From NCBI RefSeq assembly GCF_020535405.1, contig NZ_CP085036.1, positions 1,860,001 through 1,924,000 on the forward strand: 64,000 bases of DNA, written 5' to 3'. The translations under genes were made by a program, and so were the position numbers. The stretch comes from Antiquaquibacter oligotrophicus. Its GTDB lineage: Bacteria > Actinomycetota > Actinomycetes > Actinomycetales > Microbacteriaceae. Shown here piece after piece: positions 1 through 9,025 of this stretch (position 1 is the stretch's first letter; the number at the start of each line of letters is the position of its first letter). The notes under the pieces are model-generated. The model worked only from the letters and a program-made list of their open reading frames with translations. It ran no database searches and was not told the DNA's origin.

Positions 1-1420
1 GAACCTCTCGGATGACACTCCGGTTTACGCGGGGCTGACGAAGCTCGACTCGCGCCGGGTGAGCTCCACGTTCGTTGAGGCGATTGTTCCGGAGTCGCTG
101 ATCGGGTACACCATCGCAATCGAGCAGCCGGATGCCTGGACCCGCGTCAACGAGACCGACCCGAGTGTCAGCTACCCGGGCTGGACTCTCGCGGGGGGAC
201 GGACCTTCGGCGATTACCAGAACGACATCATCTACACGGAGGCCAACGGCGCGACCGCGACAGTGACCTTCACCGGCACGCAGGTGCGGATCTACGGTGA
301 AAAGAACGCAGACCAGGGTGACCTGGATATCGCAATCGACGGGGGTCCCGCTGAGACGATCAGTACGTACGCGGACCAGAGGGAGGTCGACACGGTTGTC
401 TTCGAGTCGCAGCCGCTCGCCGCGGGCACTCACACCGTGACCATCACCAAACGATCGGGGCAGTACGCGGTCATCGATGGATACTCCTACATCCGTGTAC
501 AGCCGCCGGTGTCGGATGTTGTCGTGGATCGTATTGCCGGTGCTAGCCGCTATGACGTCGCGGTCAACATCTCCCAGAGTGCCTACCCGGAGACAGCGCC
601 GGTCGTGTACGTCGCGAGCGGTGAGAACTACCCGGATGCTCTGTCGGCTGGTCCGGCGGCGGCATCCGAGGGCGGTCCCCTCCTCTTGGTGAGGCCCACC
701 GCGATGCCCGCGCTGATCAGAGCCGAGATTGTTCGTCTGAACCCCGCAAAGATCGTGGTCGTCGGTGGACCGGCGTCGGTCAACGAGGACGTGTTCTTCT
801 CGCTGTCATCGCTGGCGGACGAGGTTGTGCGTGTCGATGGTGCCGACCGCTACCAGGTGTCCCGCAATGTTGCCGAGTACGCCTTCGGCGGTGCTGATGT
901 GCCGCTGGCGTATCTAGCGACCGGGGAGAAGTTCCCCGACGCGTTGACCGCTGGCGGTGCTGCGGGATCGCAGGATGCCCCGGTGGTGCTCGTCCGCGGC
1001 TCCGCGTCGGAGCTCGATGCTGACACCGCTGCTCTGCTTGAAGGCTTCTCCACCACGGACACTCGCGTGCTCGGTGGTGAGGCTTCCGTCTCGCAGGGGG
1101 TCTTCGATGACATCAACGAGATCACCACCGCGAAGCGTTTGGGCGGAGCAGATCGTTATCAGGCGGCGCGCGCCATCAACATGGACGCGTTCGACGAAGC
1201 GGAGCGTGCGTTCCTCACGACCGGGCTCAACTTCCCCGACGCCTTGACGGGCTCGGCGTGGGCGGCTGCTGCAGCGGCACCCATGTTCGTGGTGCCGGGG
1301 ACCTGTGTTCCGGCGGGTGTGCTCAGCGATCTCGACACTCTGGGAGTGACCAAGGTGACCCTCCTCGGCGGTACCTCGTCGCTCACCTCGGCGGTGTTCA
1401 CTCTTACGCCCTGCGCGTAG
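1..1420 (+). CDS. Secreted cell-wall-anchored protein with three CWB_2 repeats (5' end outside window)
   Basis: The frame is open back to base 2, so the gene begins upstream; 472 residues are visible and the GTG at 59 is only an internal codon. After about 50 residues comes a beta-sandwich, carbohydrate-binding-like segment (residues about 50 to 160, Gly/Thr/Val-rich with alternating strands). The rest is three tandem cell-wall-binding type 2 repeats, recognised by the recurring pattern RI.GA.RYxVAxNI ... YPDALSAGPAA ... VVVGG. CWB_2 repeats hold proteins on the Gram-positive cell wall without a sortase. The anchor is closely related to that of the protein encoded convergently at 3450-8621. 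The catalytic part, if any, is off-window. The gene ends at a strong hairpin. Confidence 0.88.
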   Translation, partial: NLSDDTPVYAGLTKLDSRRVSSTFVEAIVPESLIGYTIAIEQPDAWTRVNETDPSVSYPGWTLAGGRTFGDYQNDIIYTEANGATATVTFTGTQVRIYGEKNADQGDLDIAIDGGPAETISTYADQREVDTVVFESQPLAAGTHTVTITKRSGQYAVIDGYSYIRVQPPVSDVVVDRIAGASRYDVAVNISQSAYPETAPVVYVASGENYPDALSAGPAAASEGGPLLLVRPTAMPALIRAEIVRLNPAKIVVVGGPASVNEDVFFSLSSLADEVVRVDGADRYQVSRNVAEYAFGGADVPLAYLATGEKFPDALTAGGAAGSQDAPVVLVRGSASELDADTAALLEGFSTTDTRVLGGEASVSQGVFDDINEITTAKRLGGADRYQAARAINMDAFDEAERAFLTTGLNFPDALTGSAWAAAAAAPMFVVPGTCVPAGVLSDLDTLGVTKVTLLGGTSSLTSAVFTLTPCA

Positions 1421-1431
1421 GAGTGCACTAC

Positions 1432-1473
1432 AGACGGCTATGGCCCTCCGTGCGGGAAGGGTCATAGCCGTCT
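1432..1473 (+). terminator. Terminator hairpin after the CWB_2 gene
   Basis: Near-perfect 16-base inverted repeat (AGACGGCTATGGCCCT with AGGGTCATAGCCGTCT) about 12 bases after the stop codon, with no long T-run, as is usual in high-GC actinobacteria. Confidence 0.8.
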
Positions 1474-1557
1474 GACCTTGAGGGCCTTTGTGCCCTGCGC
1501 GTGCCCCTCGGGAATGGCAGCGTCGACTGCACAAGTCGACAAGCGCGGGAGACCACC

Positions 1558-2535
1558 ATGTGCACGGGATTGAGCTTCACCACGAAGGATCACTACTTCG
1601 GTCGCAACCTCGACCTCGAGGTGTCATACCACGAAGCCGTCACGGTAACCCCGCGGAATTTTCCTTTGACGTTCCGCCGGCTGCCGCCCCTCGACTCGCA
1701 CTACGCGATGGTGGGTATGGCGACATCCGCCGCGGACTATCCGCTGTACTACGACGCCGTCAACGAGAAGGGTCTCGGGATGGCCGGCCTCGCGTTCGCC
1801 GGCAACGCCGACTACAAGGAGGAGGCAAAGGGTAGAACCAATGTCACGCCGTTCGAATTCATCCCCTGGGTTCTCGGACAGTTTGACTCGGTGGACCAGG
1901 TAGAAGAGGCCCTCGCGGACATCTCGCTCGTGAACATCCCGTTCAGCGAGTCATTCCCCCTGTCACCGTTGCACTGGATCATTTCGGATCGTGAGCGCAG
2001 CCTCACCGTCGAGAGTGTGAAGGAGGGCCTTCGGGTTTACGTGAACCCCTTCGGTGTGTTGACCAACAACCCGCCGTTCGACGTCCAGCAGTTCACGCTC
2101 AACAACTACAGAAACCTGTCCCCGTACCAACCCGAGAACACGTTCGCGCCGGAGCTGCCCCTCGATCTCTACAGCCGAGGGATGGGCGCGATCGGTCTAC
2201 CCGGCGACCTCTCGTCGTCATCGCGCTTTGCCAAAGCGGTCTTCACGAAGGCGAACTCCGTGACGGGTGACTCCGAGTCGGAGTCGATCAGCCAGTTCTT
2301 CCACATTCTCGGTTCGGTGGAGCAGCAGCGCGGGTGTGTACACGTGGGAGACGACGACTCGTTCGAGATCACCATCTACTCGTCGTGCTGCAACACCGAG
2401 ACCGGCATGTATTACTACACGACCTACGAGAACCGGCAGATCACGGCGGTCGACCTGCATCGCGAGAACCTCGAGGGCGACACCCTCGCGGTCTACCCGC
2501 TCGTCACGGGGCAGCAGATCTTCGTGCAGAACTGA
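1558..2535 (+). CDS. Choloylglycine hydrolase / penicillin V acylase family linear amide C-N hydrolase
   Basis: Predicted N-terminal-nucleophile amidase of 325 residues that would cleave a linear amide such as a bile-salt, penicillin V or N-acyl homoserine lactone bond. The ATG at 1558 is chosen because it gives MCTG: Cys2 becomes the nucleophile once Met is removed. Arg16 and Asp19 in the motif GRNLDLE match the conserved active-site Arg and Asp, GVLTNNPPF carries the conserved Asn region and SSSSRFAK the second Arg. There is no signal peptide, so the enzyme should be cytoplasmic. A GGGAGA ribosome site lies 4 bases upstream. Its 3' end nearly abuts the convergent DUF4232 gene. The substrate cannot be read from sequence. 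Confidence 0.9.
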   Translation: MCTGLSFTTKDHYFGRNLDLEVSYHEAVTVTPRNFPLTFRRLPPLDSHYAMVGMATSAADYPLYYDAVNEKGLGMAGLAFAGNADYKEEAKGRTNVTPFEFIPWVLGQFDSVDQVEEALADISLVNIPFSESFPLSPLHWIISDRERSLTVESVKEGLRVYVNPFGVLTNNPPFDVQQFTLNNYRNLSPYQPENTFAPELPLDLYSRGMGAIGLPGDLSSSSRFAKAVFTKANSVTGDSESESISQFFHILGSVEQQRGCVHVGDDDSFEITIYSSCCNTETGMYYYTTYENRQITAVDLHRENLEGDTLAVYPLVTGQQIFVQN

Positions 2536-2544
2536 GGCGAAAGA

Positions 2545-3273
2545 TCAGCCCGCGAAGACCGCCGTCACACTGAGGAGCTCGACGTCGATGTTTTCGCACG
2601 CCTTGAAGTCGGTCGTCTCGATGATGAACGACTCCTCGGAGCGGGGGAGGGTCACGCGAACACCGTCGGCAGTTACGGAACCACAGTCGGCCACCGGCGT
2701 CGTCATGATCAGGAGCGTCGCGGTGGCGGATGCGTCGGGCGCGATGTCCACCGGAGCGACCTCGATCGACTGGCTGAGGCTCGCCGCAGCACCGATCTGA
2801 GTTCCGTTGGTACCACGGATGAAGCTCACACCCGGGAAACCCTCGAGGGTGCAGTTGTCGTCACTCGTGTTGGTGAAGACGATCGGCACCGAACTTGATC
2901 CGGGACTGGCGGTGATGGCTCCGAACGTGGCTGTGACGTCCGTCGTCGTGCAGGCGTTCGCTGTTGCGGGGTCGACGGGCTCGGGCTCGGGGTCGACCGG
3001 TGCTGCGGAGCCGGCATCCGTGGACTCGCTCGACGGCTGCGCTGCCGGATCGGTGGGGGCGCCCTGGGGTGCGAGCACGGCAAAAGCGATCGCGGCGACG
3101 GCGCCCAGGCCCACAACGACGAGGGCCGCGATGATGATCGCCATGAGGCGCTTGTTGTTCTTGGGCGCCTCCTTGGTGGTCTCGGTGGCGGGAACGCTCA
3201 GATCGGCGGAGGCCTTCTTCTGGAGTTCGGTGCCGGGCGTCGGCTCCGAACCGGGCGTGGTGGGGTCGCTCAT
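2545..3273 (-). CDS. Membrane-anchored DUF4232 protein
   Basis: 242 residues. A charged cytoplasmic start of about 40 residues is followed by one transmembrane helix (about 44 to 68), a Pro/Glu/Ser-rich extracellular spacer and a DUF4232 domain (about 108 to 242), recognised by NACTTTDVTATFG and FTNTSDDNCTLEGFPGV with four cysteines likely forming disulfides. DUF4232 proteins are actinobacterial extracytoplasmic proteins of unknown function. The ATG at 3273 is preferred over a TTG one codon earlier because GAAGGA lies 6 bases upstream of it. It converges on the amidase gene with a gap of 9 bases and no separate terminator between them. Confidence 0.85.
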   Translation of the reverse strand: MSDPTTPGSEPTPGTELQKKASADLSVPATETTKEAPKNNKRLMAIIIAALVVVGLGAVAAIAFAVLAPQGAPTDPAAQPSSESTDAGSAAPVDPEPEPVDPATANACTTTDVTATFGAITASPGSSSVPIVFTNTSDDNCTLEGFPGVSFIRGTNGTQIGAAASLSQSIEVAPVDIAPDASATATLLIMTTPVADCGSVTADGVRVTLPRSEESFIIETTDFKACENIDVELLSVTAVFAG

Positions 3274-3392
3274 CAAATGTCCTTCAGCGGTGGGGAACGT
3301 ACGTCAATCGCAACAGTGGGATCGCGCACAACAACTTGCGCACGGTATCAGAATTATCTGGCTCTTCACAGAAGAGCACACGAGACGACGAC

Positions 3393-3422
3393 GGGGCGGC
3401 AGGCCGGTGAGCCTGCCGCCCC
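3393..3422 (-). terminator. Terminator hairpin after the giant surface-protein gene
   Basis: Perfect 12-base stem GGGGCGGCAGGC / GCCTGCCGCCCC with a 6-base loop, about 28 bases beyond the stop codon of the minus-strand gene that ends at 3450. Confidence 0.8.
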
Positions 3423-3449
3423 GCGTCGCCGGTCTCCCGGCTATTCCCT

Positions 3450-6400
3450 TTAACTACACGGTGTGAGCGATGCAACCTCCTCCGTGAGCGAGTTGACTCC
3501 ACCCAAAAGCGTCAGGTGGGTTACACCGAGCGCTTCGAGGTCAACGAGGACACCGCTGGTGACGCAGGTTCCCGGTGCAACATAAAGTGGCGCTCCTGCC
3601 CCTGCCGCCCAGGCAGACCCGGCTAGTGCATCGGGGAAGTTCGCGCCCGTAGCCAAGAACGCCCGTTCCGCACTGTCGAACGCGTCCGTGTTGATCGCTC
3701 GCGCTACTTCGTATCGGTTTGCGCCGCCGAGTCGCAGAGCCGTCGTGACCTCCGCGATGTCATCGAACACCGCCGTCGTGACGGTGGCCGTCCCACCCAG
3801 GACACGAGTATCCGTGGTGTTGAAGGACTCGAGCAGCGTTGCGGTGTCAGCATCCAGAGCGTCGGCCGAGCCGCGCACCAGGACCACCGGAGCATTCTGT
3901 GAGCCTGCAGCGCCACCGGCGGCCAACGCGTCGGGGAACTTCTCGCCGGTCGCGATGTACACCATCGGTACGTCCGCGCCACCGAACGCGTACTCCGCGA
4001 TGTTCCGCGACACTTCGTATCGGTTGGCTCCAGCGATGCGAACAACTTCATCGGCCATGGACGATAGCGAGAAGAACACGTCGGCGTTGACCGACGCGGT
4101 GCCGCCCACGACGACGATCTTCTCCGGGCTCAGCCGTTGGATTTCTTCGGCGATGACCGAGGGAATTTCGTTCGACTTCACCAGAAGGAGAGGACCACCT
4201 TCGGATGCCGCTGCCGGTCCAGCCGCCAGGGCGTCCGGGTAGTTCTCACCGCTAGCGATGTAGACCACTGGCGCGGTCTCCGGGTAGGCCGCCGTCGAGA
4301 TGTTTCTGGCTACCTCGTAGCGGTTGGCCCCGTCGATCCGATCTACCGTCATGCCGTCTCCACCCAGTAGCTCCAAGGTCAGGAGATCAGGGTTGATGTA
4401 CCCGGTATTGCCTGCGGCGACGTAGTACTCGATCGTATTCGCCCCTTCAACGAGTTCGATCGAATGCACGAAGTCGTCCCACTCGCTCCAGAGAGCGGTG
4501 GTCGGCAAGGTCAAGACCTGCGGTTCGCCCCCGTTCACCTTCACCGAGACGGTTCGGGTGTCGGGGTTCTGGCCGTACGGTCCGGCGGCGTAGCGCAGCG
4601 TGGCGTCGTATTGCCCAGCATCCTCGACGAAGAGGTCGAGACGCACCCCATCACCAGCGGCAAGGAACAGATCCACGAAGCCGGTGCCGGAGTATCCGGC
4701 GTGGTTCGTCGCCACACCTGCCGAACCACTGCGAACACCGGTCTCTGCCTCGTAGACCAGCGACGGCACGGGCGGAGGAGCGACAGCCGGCTCGATGAAC
4801 TCGAGCGAGATGTCGCGGTACTTCACCGGACTGCCGTGATCTTGAAGCAGGATGCCGCCCGTCGCGGGTCCCTCTGGCTCACCTACGGTCGTCGACCCGG
4901 TGACTCCGACGTTGTCGTGAATCTTCTGGCCGTTCCACCATGCGGTGATGCGCGGACTTGACACCTTCGTGCCGTTTTCCCAGCGCGCGGCGGTGAACTC
5001 GATGACGTAGTTCTGCCACGTGCCGGGCTCTGTCGCCGCGTTGACGTCCGCCGCCTTCTGGAGGTAAATGGCTCCGGCGTCATTCGTTTGCAGTTGCAGC
5101 CCGAACGAGTCGAGAACCTGGATCTCGTAGCGCTCTTGCAGGTACACACCGCTGTTGGCACGGTTCTGACCCGTGACTTCGGGGCCGTACACCGGTAACC
5201 AGAAGTCAAGCTCGAGCCGGAAATCCTCGAAACCTTCCAGCGTGCGGAGGTTTCCACCCGAGACGGCCATCGTGTCGTCAGCGAGAGTCCACTGTGGCGC
5301 CCCACCGTTGGCGTTCTGCCACGCTGCGAGTCCGTTTCCGTCAAAGAGCTGGATGGGCTCGCCGTGGGGTCGAACGCTGAGGAGGTCGAGGTTGACCGAT
5401 CCGGTGAGTGCCTCGTACGCGATCGTGTTTACTCCCGCCTCGAGGTCCACCGTGATGCGCTCCGTTCCCCACTTCGCCCAGTTGGCGATGGTGCTGGGGA
5501 AGGACAGCTCGCCGACGCTCTCGTCGTTGACGATGACGCCTCCGGTCGGCTCGGCGGCCGTCACAGCGGCCCCGTTGGAGTAACGGAAAGCGAGGTCGTA
5601 CTCCCCAGCCTCCTCGACTGCGATGTCCAGCGACACCGCCGAGTTGGCATCCAGCGAGGTCACGTAGCCCGTGCCCGAGAAGCCGCCGAAGGTGGAAGCG
5701 TTTTGCGAGTTTGTTTTCGCGCCGAGCTCCCACTGGTAGAACGTCTGAATCTCCGGCTCGGGGTCGGGGCCGTCGACTGGGACCAGATCGATACGGTCGA
5801 AATTGATGTAGCCCGTATCCCCTGCCACGTTGTAGAAGCTGATCGTGTTCGCACCAGCGTTGAGCGTGAGACGGAACGGATCGGATTCGAGCCACGTCGT
5901 CCACGCGGACGTGGTTCCCAGGGTCAACTGCATCCCGGCACCGTTGTTGGCGGCGACATGCGTCGTGCGACTATTCGGGTTGGGGCCACCGTACTGGCCA
6001 GCCCCGTACCGCAGCACGACGTCATACTCTCCGGCCTCGGCAACGGTGACAGGAATGTCCACCCTCGCCCCTGTCGACTCAAAGCCGTCGACGAAGGCAT
6101 CGCCGGAGAATCCGGCATGCTCCGTGTCGATCCCCGCCCCGCCAGACAGCGATCCGGTCTCAGCCTCAAATCCGCTCCCCGTCGGCGTCACCAACGTCAG
6201 CGTGAGGTTGTCGAGGTTGATGAAGCCCGTATCGCTTGACGTGACGCGGTACTCAATGGTGTTGGTGCCGGCGTTCAGCGCCACCTCGGCGGTTTCGGTC
6301 GACCAGGTGTTCCACGCTCCGGTGTTCGGGAAGGACTGTTGCCCGACACTGATGCCGTTGACGAACAGACTCGTCGTGCGTCCCGCCGAGTCCGGGTAGG

Positions 6401-8621
6401 TTCCTGCCGCATAGCGCAACGTCACGTCATACACGCCGGCCTCCTCGACTGTCACGTCGATCGACGCCGATGCTGGCTCGTCCATGTCGTCGACAAAGCC
6501 GGTTCCTGTGAAGCCCGAGTGCTCACTGGCCACTCCGGCGTTCCCGGTGCGGGTCCCGTCTTCCATCTCGTAGTACAGCGACGGCTCGACGGGCGGCTCA
6601 ACGTATCCGGGGATCTCATTGATCGTGTACCAGGCTTCGGTACTCCACAGCGCCTCGCCGTCGCTGGCACTGAACGGGCGGGCGGACTGAACGTGCACAA
6701 CTCGGTTCTCGAGAAGGCCATCGACGTCGAAAGTGACCGTCATCCCATCTTCCGAGACGGCTACGTTGCTCGCATTGAGCTGCTCTTGATTGAGCTTCGG
6801 ACCGCCGTAGCTGTTGGTGGGTGCGTAGCGCCACTGGGAGATCGAGTACGCATTCTCAATCGTTGCGAGCGTCTCCTCCGAGATGGGCTTCGTGTACTCG
6901 ATCTCAAAGCCGGTCTCGGTGAGTGTGACGTTATGCATGTCGAAGTTGTCTTCGCCGTTGAGGCTCAACTTCTGGAGGCCGTAGCGAAGCTTGTTCGACT
7001 GTCCCCAGTTGCCACCAGCACCGAGGCCACCGAAGTAGATGTCGCCGTCCGGGCCGAGGATTGTGCGATTGATCCCACTCTCGAGTCCTTGCGTGTGCCG
7101 GAACACGACACCCTGCTTGACCCCGTCGACCTCTTGCATCGAGACGCGCTGGAGGCCACCGTAAGTCACATCACCAACGAGAAGTTGGCCTGCGAACGGG
7201 CCGTCAGTGAGTTCGACCGGCTGACTCGTAGAGTTTCCGATCTCGTTCTGCGGGAACCACACGATTGGGCGGACCACTGGCTCGTTGTCGAACGGTCCCG
7301 CCGGGGTGTTGTAGTGGTTATAGAACCCGCCATCCTCGATCTCGATGAGCTTGGAGGCGGGCAACCAGTCGCCCTGGTTGTCGGCGACGAGGATCGTGCC
7401 CTCAGATGTCCAAGCCATCCCATTGGGGGTGCGCAGGCCACCAGCCACGTACTCGATGTCTCCAGTCTCCGCGTTCACCTTGATGTGGGTGCCACGATTC
7501 TCGACCGGCTGTGGGTTAGAGGAGTTGCCACCATTGCCGATCCCGACGGAGAGGTTTAGGTAGAAATACCCCTCGTCGTAGAGCAGGCCGAACGCAAACT
7601 CGTGGTAATTGCCGCCGTAGGGGAACGTCGCGACCGTTCTTTCCGTCCACTCGCCATCAAGGTCGGCGTCGGAAAGCTCAAGAAGTTGGTGCTTCTCGGT
7701 CACGTAGATCTTGCCGTCCACAGCGATGACACCCATCGGCTCGAACATGTCGTCGGCGATCAGCGTGCGCGTAACAGATTCGGCATCGACATCGTCGCCG
7801 ACCACACCGTCGAGGAGGTAGACGTGCCCGTTGCCCGAGGTGCTTCCGTAAATCGTTCCACCCCACGTCGTTGCGATGAGCGTGTCGCTATCGAGCCAGG
7901 CGAGTCCGGTGATCTGCGGCTCCCACGAGTCGGCCCGCAGGTCGGTGAGGTCGTAGATCGGATTGACCGTGTCGAGAGGAAGTCCGTCTCCCGGTGTGTC
8001 TTCACTGTCGATGCAGGTCTTGATCCCCGGCGCCGTAACGTGCGCCATGGTCTCATCGTCGTAACTGAAGGCTGTTGCGGGCACCGTTGAATAACCGCTG
8101 TCACCCGGTTTCTGCCACTCGAGTTTGAGGTTCTGGCCCCAGTAGTCCTCGTAGTGCTCGACGCGAATGGTGTGCATCCCTGCCGTGAGGTTGACAGTGC
8201 CCGTTGCCCCTCCGCTTCCCGCATTCGCGATAACGGTCGAACCGTTGATCATGAGGCGTCCGGTGTCGTCGGCCAGCAGGCGGAAATTGTAGTTGCCGGT
8301 CGTGGGTACCGTGAGGTTGCCGAACGCGTGAGTGATGAAGAAGTCGGTGAGCCCGAATTGCGCGTCGGTTTGCCAATCGATGAGCGCCATTGGCTTGTCG
8401 ACGTTGGGCGTCTGGCCCGGGGTCAGCTCACAGATCCCGCCTATCGACTGGCCCATGTTGAACGACCGCAGGATGATCCCGGGGAGTTGGTCGACAGCGT
8501 TCGCTGCGGGGACTGTGCCGCCGAGCACGAGCGCCCCGGTCAGCGCGAGCGCGGTAGCGACCTTGCTGCCAAGGCCGGGAGATCGCTCCTGTGCGTGTCG
8601 TTTGGGGGGTATCGGACTCAT
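3450..8621 (-). CDS. Giant secreted multidomain glycan-active protein (PA14-like, sugar-dehydrogenase-like propeller, four CBMs, DUF1080, CWB_2 anchor)
   Basis: 1723 residues. The ATG at 8621 has AAGGAA 7 bases upstream and gives a signal peptide of about 42 residues ending AANA. Domains in order: PA14-like lectin (about 75-175); soluble-glucose/sorbosone-dehydrogenase or NHL-like beta-propeller (about 220-590); a beta-rich linker; three CBM6/35-like modules (about 679-810, 814-945, 958-1085) each with an AGxYDVxLRY core; a DUF1080 / 3-keto-disaccharide hydrolase domain (about 1089-1275, LFDGNGLAAWQ start, GVYLQERYEIQVLDS core); a fourth CBM (about 1287-1420); three CWB_2 repeats (1423-1723). 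Likely a surface enzyme that oxidises and/or cleaves a plant or fungal glycoside, held on the glycan by its CBMs. The catalytic role of the propeller is inferred only. It is monocistronic, with an operator-rich upstream region and its own terminator. Confidence 0.88.
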   Translation of the reverse strand: MSPIPPKRHAQERSPGLGSKVATALALTGALVLGGTVPAANAVDQLPGIILRSFNMGQSIGGICELTPGQTPNVDKPMALIDWQTDAQFGLTDFFITHAFGNLTVPTTGNYNFRLLADDTGRLMINGSTVIANAGSGGATGTVNLTAGMHTIRVEHYEDYWGQNLKLEWQKPGDSGYSTVPATAFSYDDETMAHVTAPGIKTCIDSEDTPGDGLPLDTVNPIYDLTDLRADSWEPQITGLAWLDSDTLIATTWGGTIYGSTSGNGHVYLLDGVVGDDVDAESVTRTLIADDMFEPMGVIAVDGKIYVTEKHQLLELSDADLDGEWTERTVATFPYGGNYHEFAFGLLYDEGYFYLNLSVGIGNGGNSSNPQPVENRGTHIKVNAETGDIEYVAGGLRTPNGMAWTSEGTILVADNQGDWLPASKLIEIEDGGFYNHYNTPAGPFDNEPVVRPIVWFPQNEIGNSTSQPVELTDGPFAGQLLVGDVTYGGLQRVSMQEVDGVKQGVVFRHTQGLESGINRTILGPDGDIYFGGLGAGGNWGQSNKLRYGLQKLSLNGEDNFDMHNVTLTETGFEIEYTKPISEETLATIENAYSISQWRYAPTNSYGGPKLNQEQLNASNVAVSEDGMTVTFDVDGLLENRVVHVQSARPFSASDGEALWSTEAWYTINEIPGYVEPPVEPSLYYEMEDGTRTGNAGVASEHSGFTGTGFVDDMDEPASASIDVTVEEAGVYDVTLRYAAGTYPDSAGRTTSLFVNGISVGQQSFPNTGAWNTWSTETAEVALNAGTNTIEYRVTSSDTGFINLDNLTLTLVTPTGSGFEAETGSLSGGAGIDTEHAGFSGDAFVDGFESTGARVDIPVTVAEAGEYDVVLRYGAGQYGGPNPNSRTTHVAANNGAGMQLTLGTTSAWTTWLESDPFRLTLNAGANTISFYNVAGDTGYINFDRIDLVPVDGPDPEPEIQTFYQWELGAKTNSQNASTFGGFSGTGYVTSLDANSAVSLDIAVEEAGEYDLAFRYSNGAAVTAAEPTGGVIVNDESVGELSFPSTIANWAKWGTERITVDLEAGVNTIAYEALTGSVNLDLLSVRPHGEPIQLFDGNGLAAWQNANGGAPQWTLADDTMAVSGGNLRTLEGFEDFRLELDFWLPVYGPEVTGQNRANSGVYLQERYEIQVLDSFGLQLQTNDAGAIYLQKAADVNAATEPGTWQNYVIEFTAARWENGTKVSSPRITAWWNGQKIHDNVGVTGSTTVGEPEGPATGGILLQDHGSPVKYRDISLEFIEPAVAPPPVPSLVYEAETGVRSGSAGVATNHAGYSGTGFVDLFLAAGDGVRLDLFVEDAGQYDATLRYAAGPYGQNPDTRTVSVKVNGGEPQVLTLPTTALWSEWDDFVHSIELVEGANTIEYYVAAGNTGYINPDLLTLELLGGDGMTVDRIDGANRYEVARNISTAAYPETAPVVYIASGENYPDALAAGPAAASEGGPLLLVKSNEIPSVIAEEIQRLSPEKIVVVGGTASVNADVFFSLSSMADEVVRIAGANRYEVSRNIAEYAFGGADVPMVYIATGEKFPDALAAGGAAGSQNAPVVLVRGSADALDADTATLLESFNTTDTRVLGGTATVTTAVFDDIAEVTTALRLGGANRYEVARAINTDAFDSAERAFLATGANFPDALAGSAWAAGAGAPLYVAPGTCVTSGVLVDLEALGVTHLTLLGGVNSLTEEVASLTPCS

Positions 8622-8896
8622 GAGGTGATTCCTTCCATTCGTTGTTTTCAGCTCTCCTCGGCAGAGCGCAACCACAACGCCGTCGTCAGCCCTGCACGGA
8701 GTGCCCCAGCGCACGTTGCGGCGCCGGCAGAAGAACGCTCGGGCAGGGGACGACGCAGATTCGCGATCATCATGCGGTCGGTCACCCCCGGCCGGTCGCG
8801 CCGACGAGGCTGCTGGCCTTGCACGTCGGTGTGCGGCCATACTCGCGGCAGTGCGTTCGCGCTGAGCGTAAACGGGCTTTCGAGCGAAAGTCAATA

Positions 8897-8917
8897 CGTC
8901 ATACGAAAGTTGTATGA
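8897..8917. promoter_or_regulatory. Perfect inverted repeat, probable repressor operator
   Basis: GTCATAC, a 7-base spacer, GTATGAC: a perfect 7+7 palindrome immediately upstream of the best minus-strand -35 for the giant surface gene. Half-sites of the form GTAnnAC are typical of GntR (FadR subfamily) regulators, but the family is a guess. No adjacent regulator gene is present. Confidence 0.5.
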
Positions 8918-8952
8918 CATGCGATATCGCCCCCGAACGGGTGTCACGGCAT

Positions 8953-8966
8953 TGGGACCGCTCCCA
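8953..8966. promoter_or_regulatory. LacI/CebR-like operator TGGGACCGCTCCCA
   Basis: Differs by one base from TGGGAGCGCTCCCA, the box known for CebR/CelR-type LacI repressors of actinobacterial cellulose-utilisation genes. It lies about 50 bases from the start of the phosphatase gene and about 330 from the giant surface gene. Confidence 0.45.
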
Positions 8967-9013
8967 TGCCCAGAACCACGGGAACTGAGCATCCCTGCGG
9001 CATTTTCCCCTTC

Positions 9014-9019
9014 TAGGCT
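9014..9019 (+). promoter_or_regulatory. -10 box TAGGCT of a leaderless promoter
   Basis: TAGGCT ends 6 bases before the GTG start at 9026 and no ribosome-binding site is present, the layout expected for leaderless mRNA in actinobacteria. Confidence 0.55.
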
Positions 9020-9025
9020 GGTTGC

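Larger units (their letters stand above)
8622..9025. promoter_or_regulatory. 404-bp divergent control region between the giant surface protein and the phosphatase
   Basis: No gene of its own is supported here. It holds the 8897-8917 inverted repeat, the 8953-8966 LacI-like box and a TAGGCT -10 for the rightward gene. On the minus strand TTGACT (about 8888-8893) is a fair -35, but its -10 partner is weak. The leader of the minus-strand gene would then exceed 200 bases; a long run inside it (about 8630-8850) shows no obvious structure. Confidence 0.55.

Noticed and set aside
3688..8628. Several long open frames on the plus strand opposite the giant surface-protein gene
   Set aside because: They are anti-sense shadows caused by high GC at third codon positions; their products are Arg/Ser/Pro-rich and lack motifs, while the minus-strand frame has clear domains over its full length.
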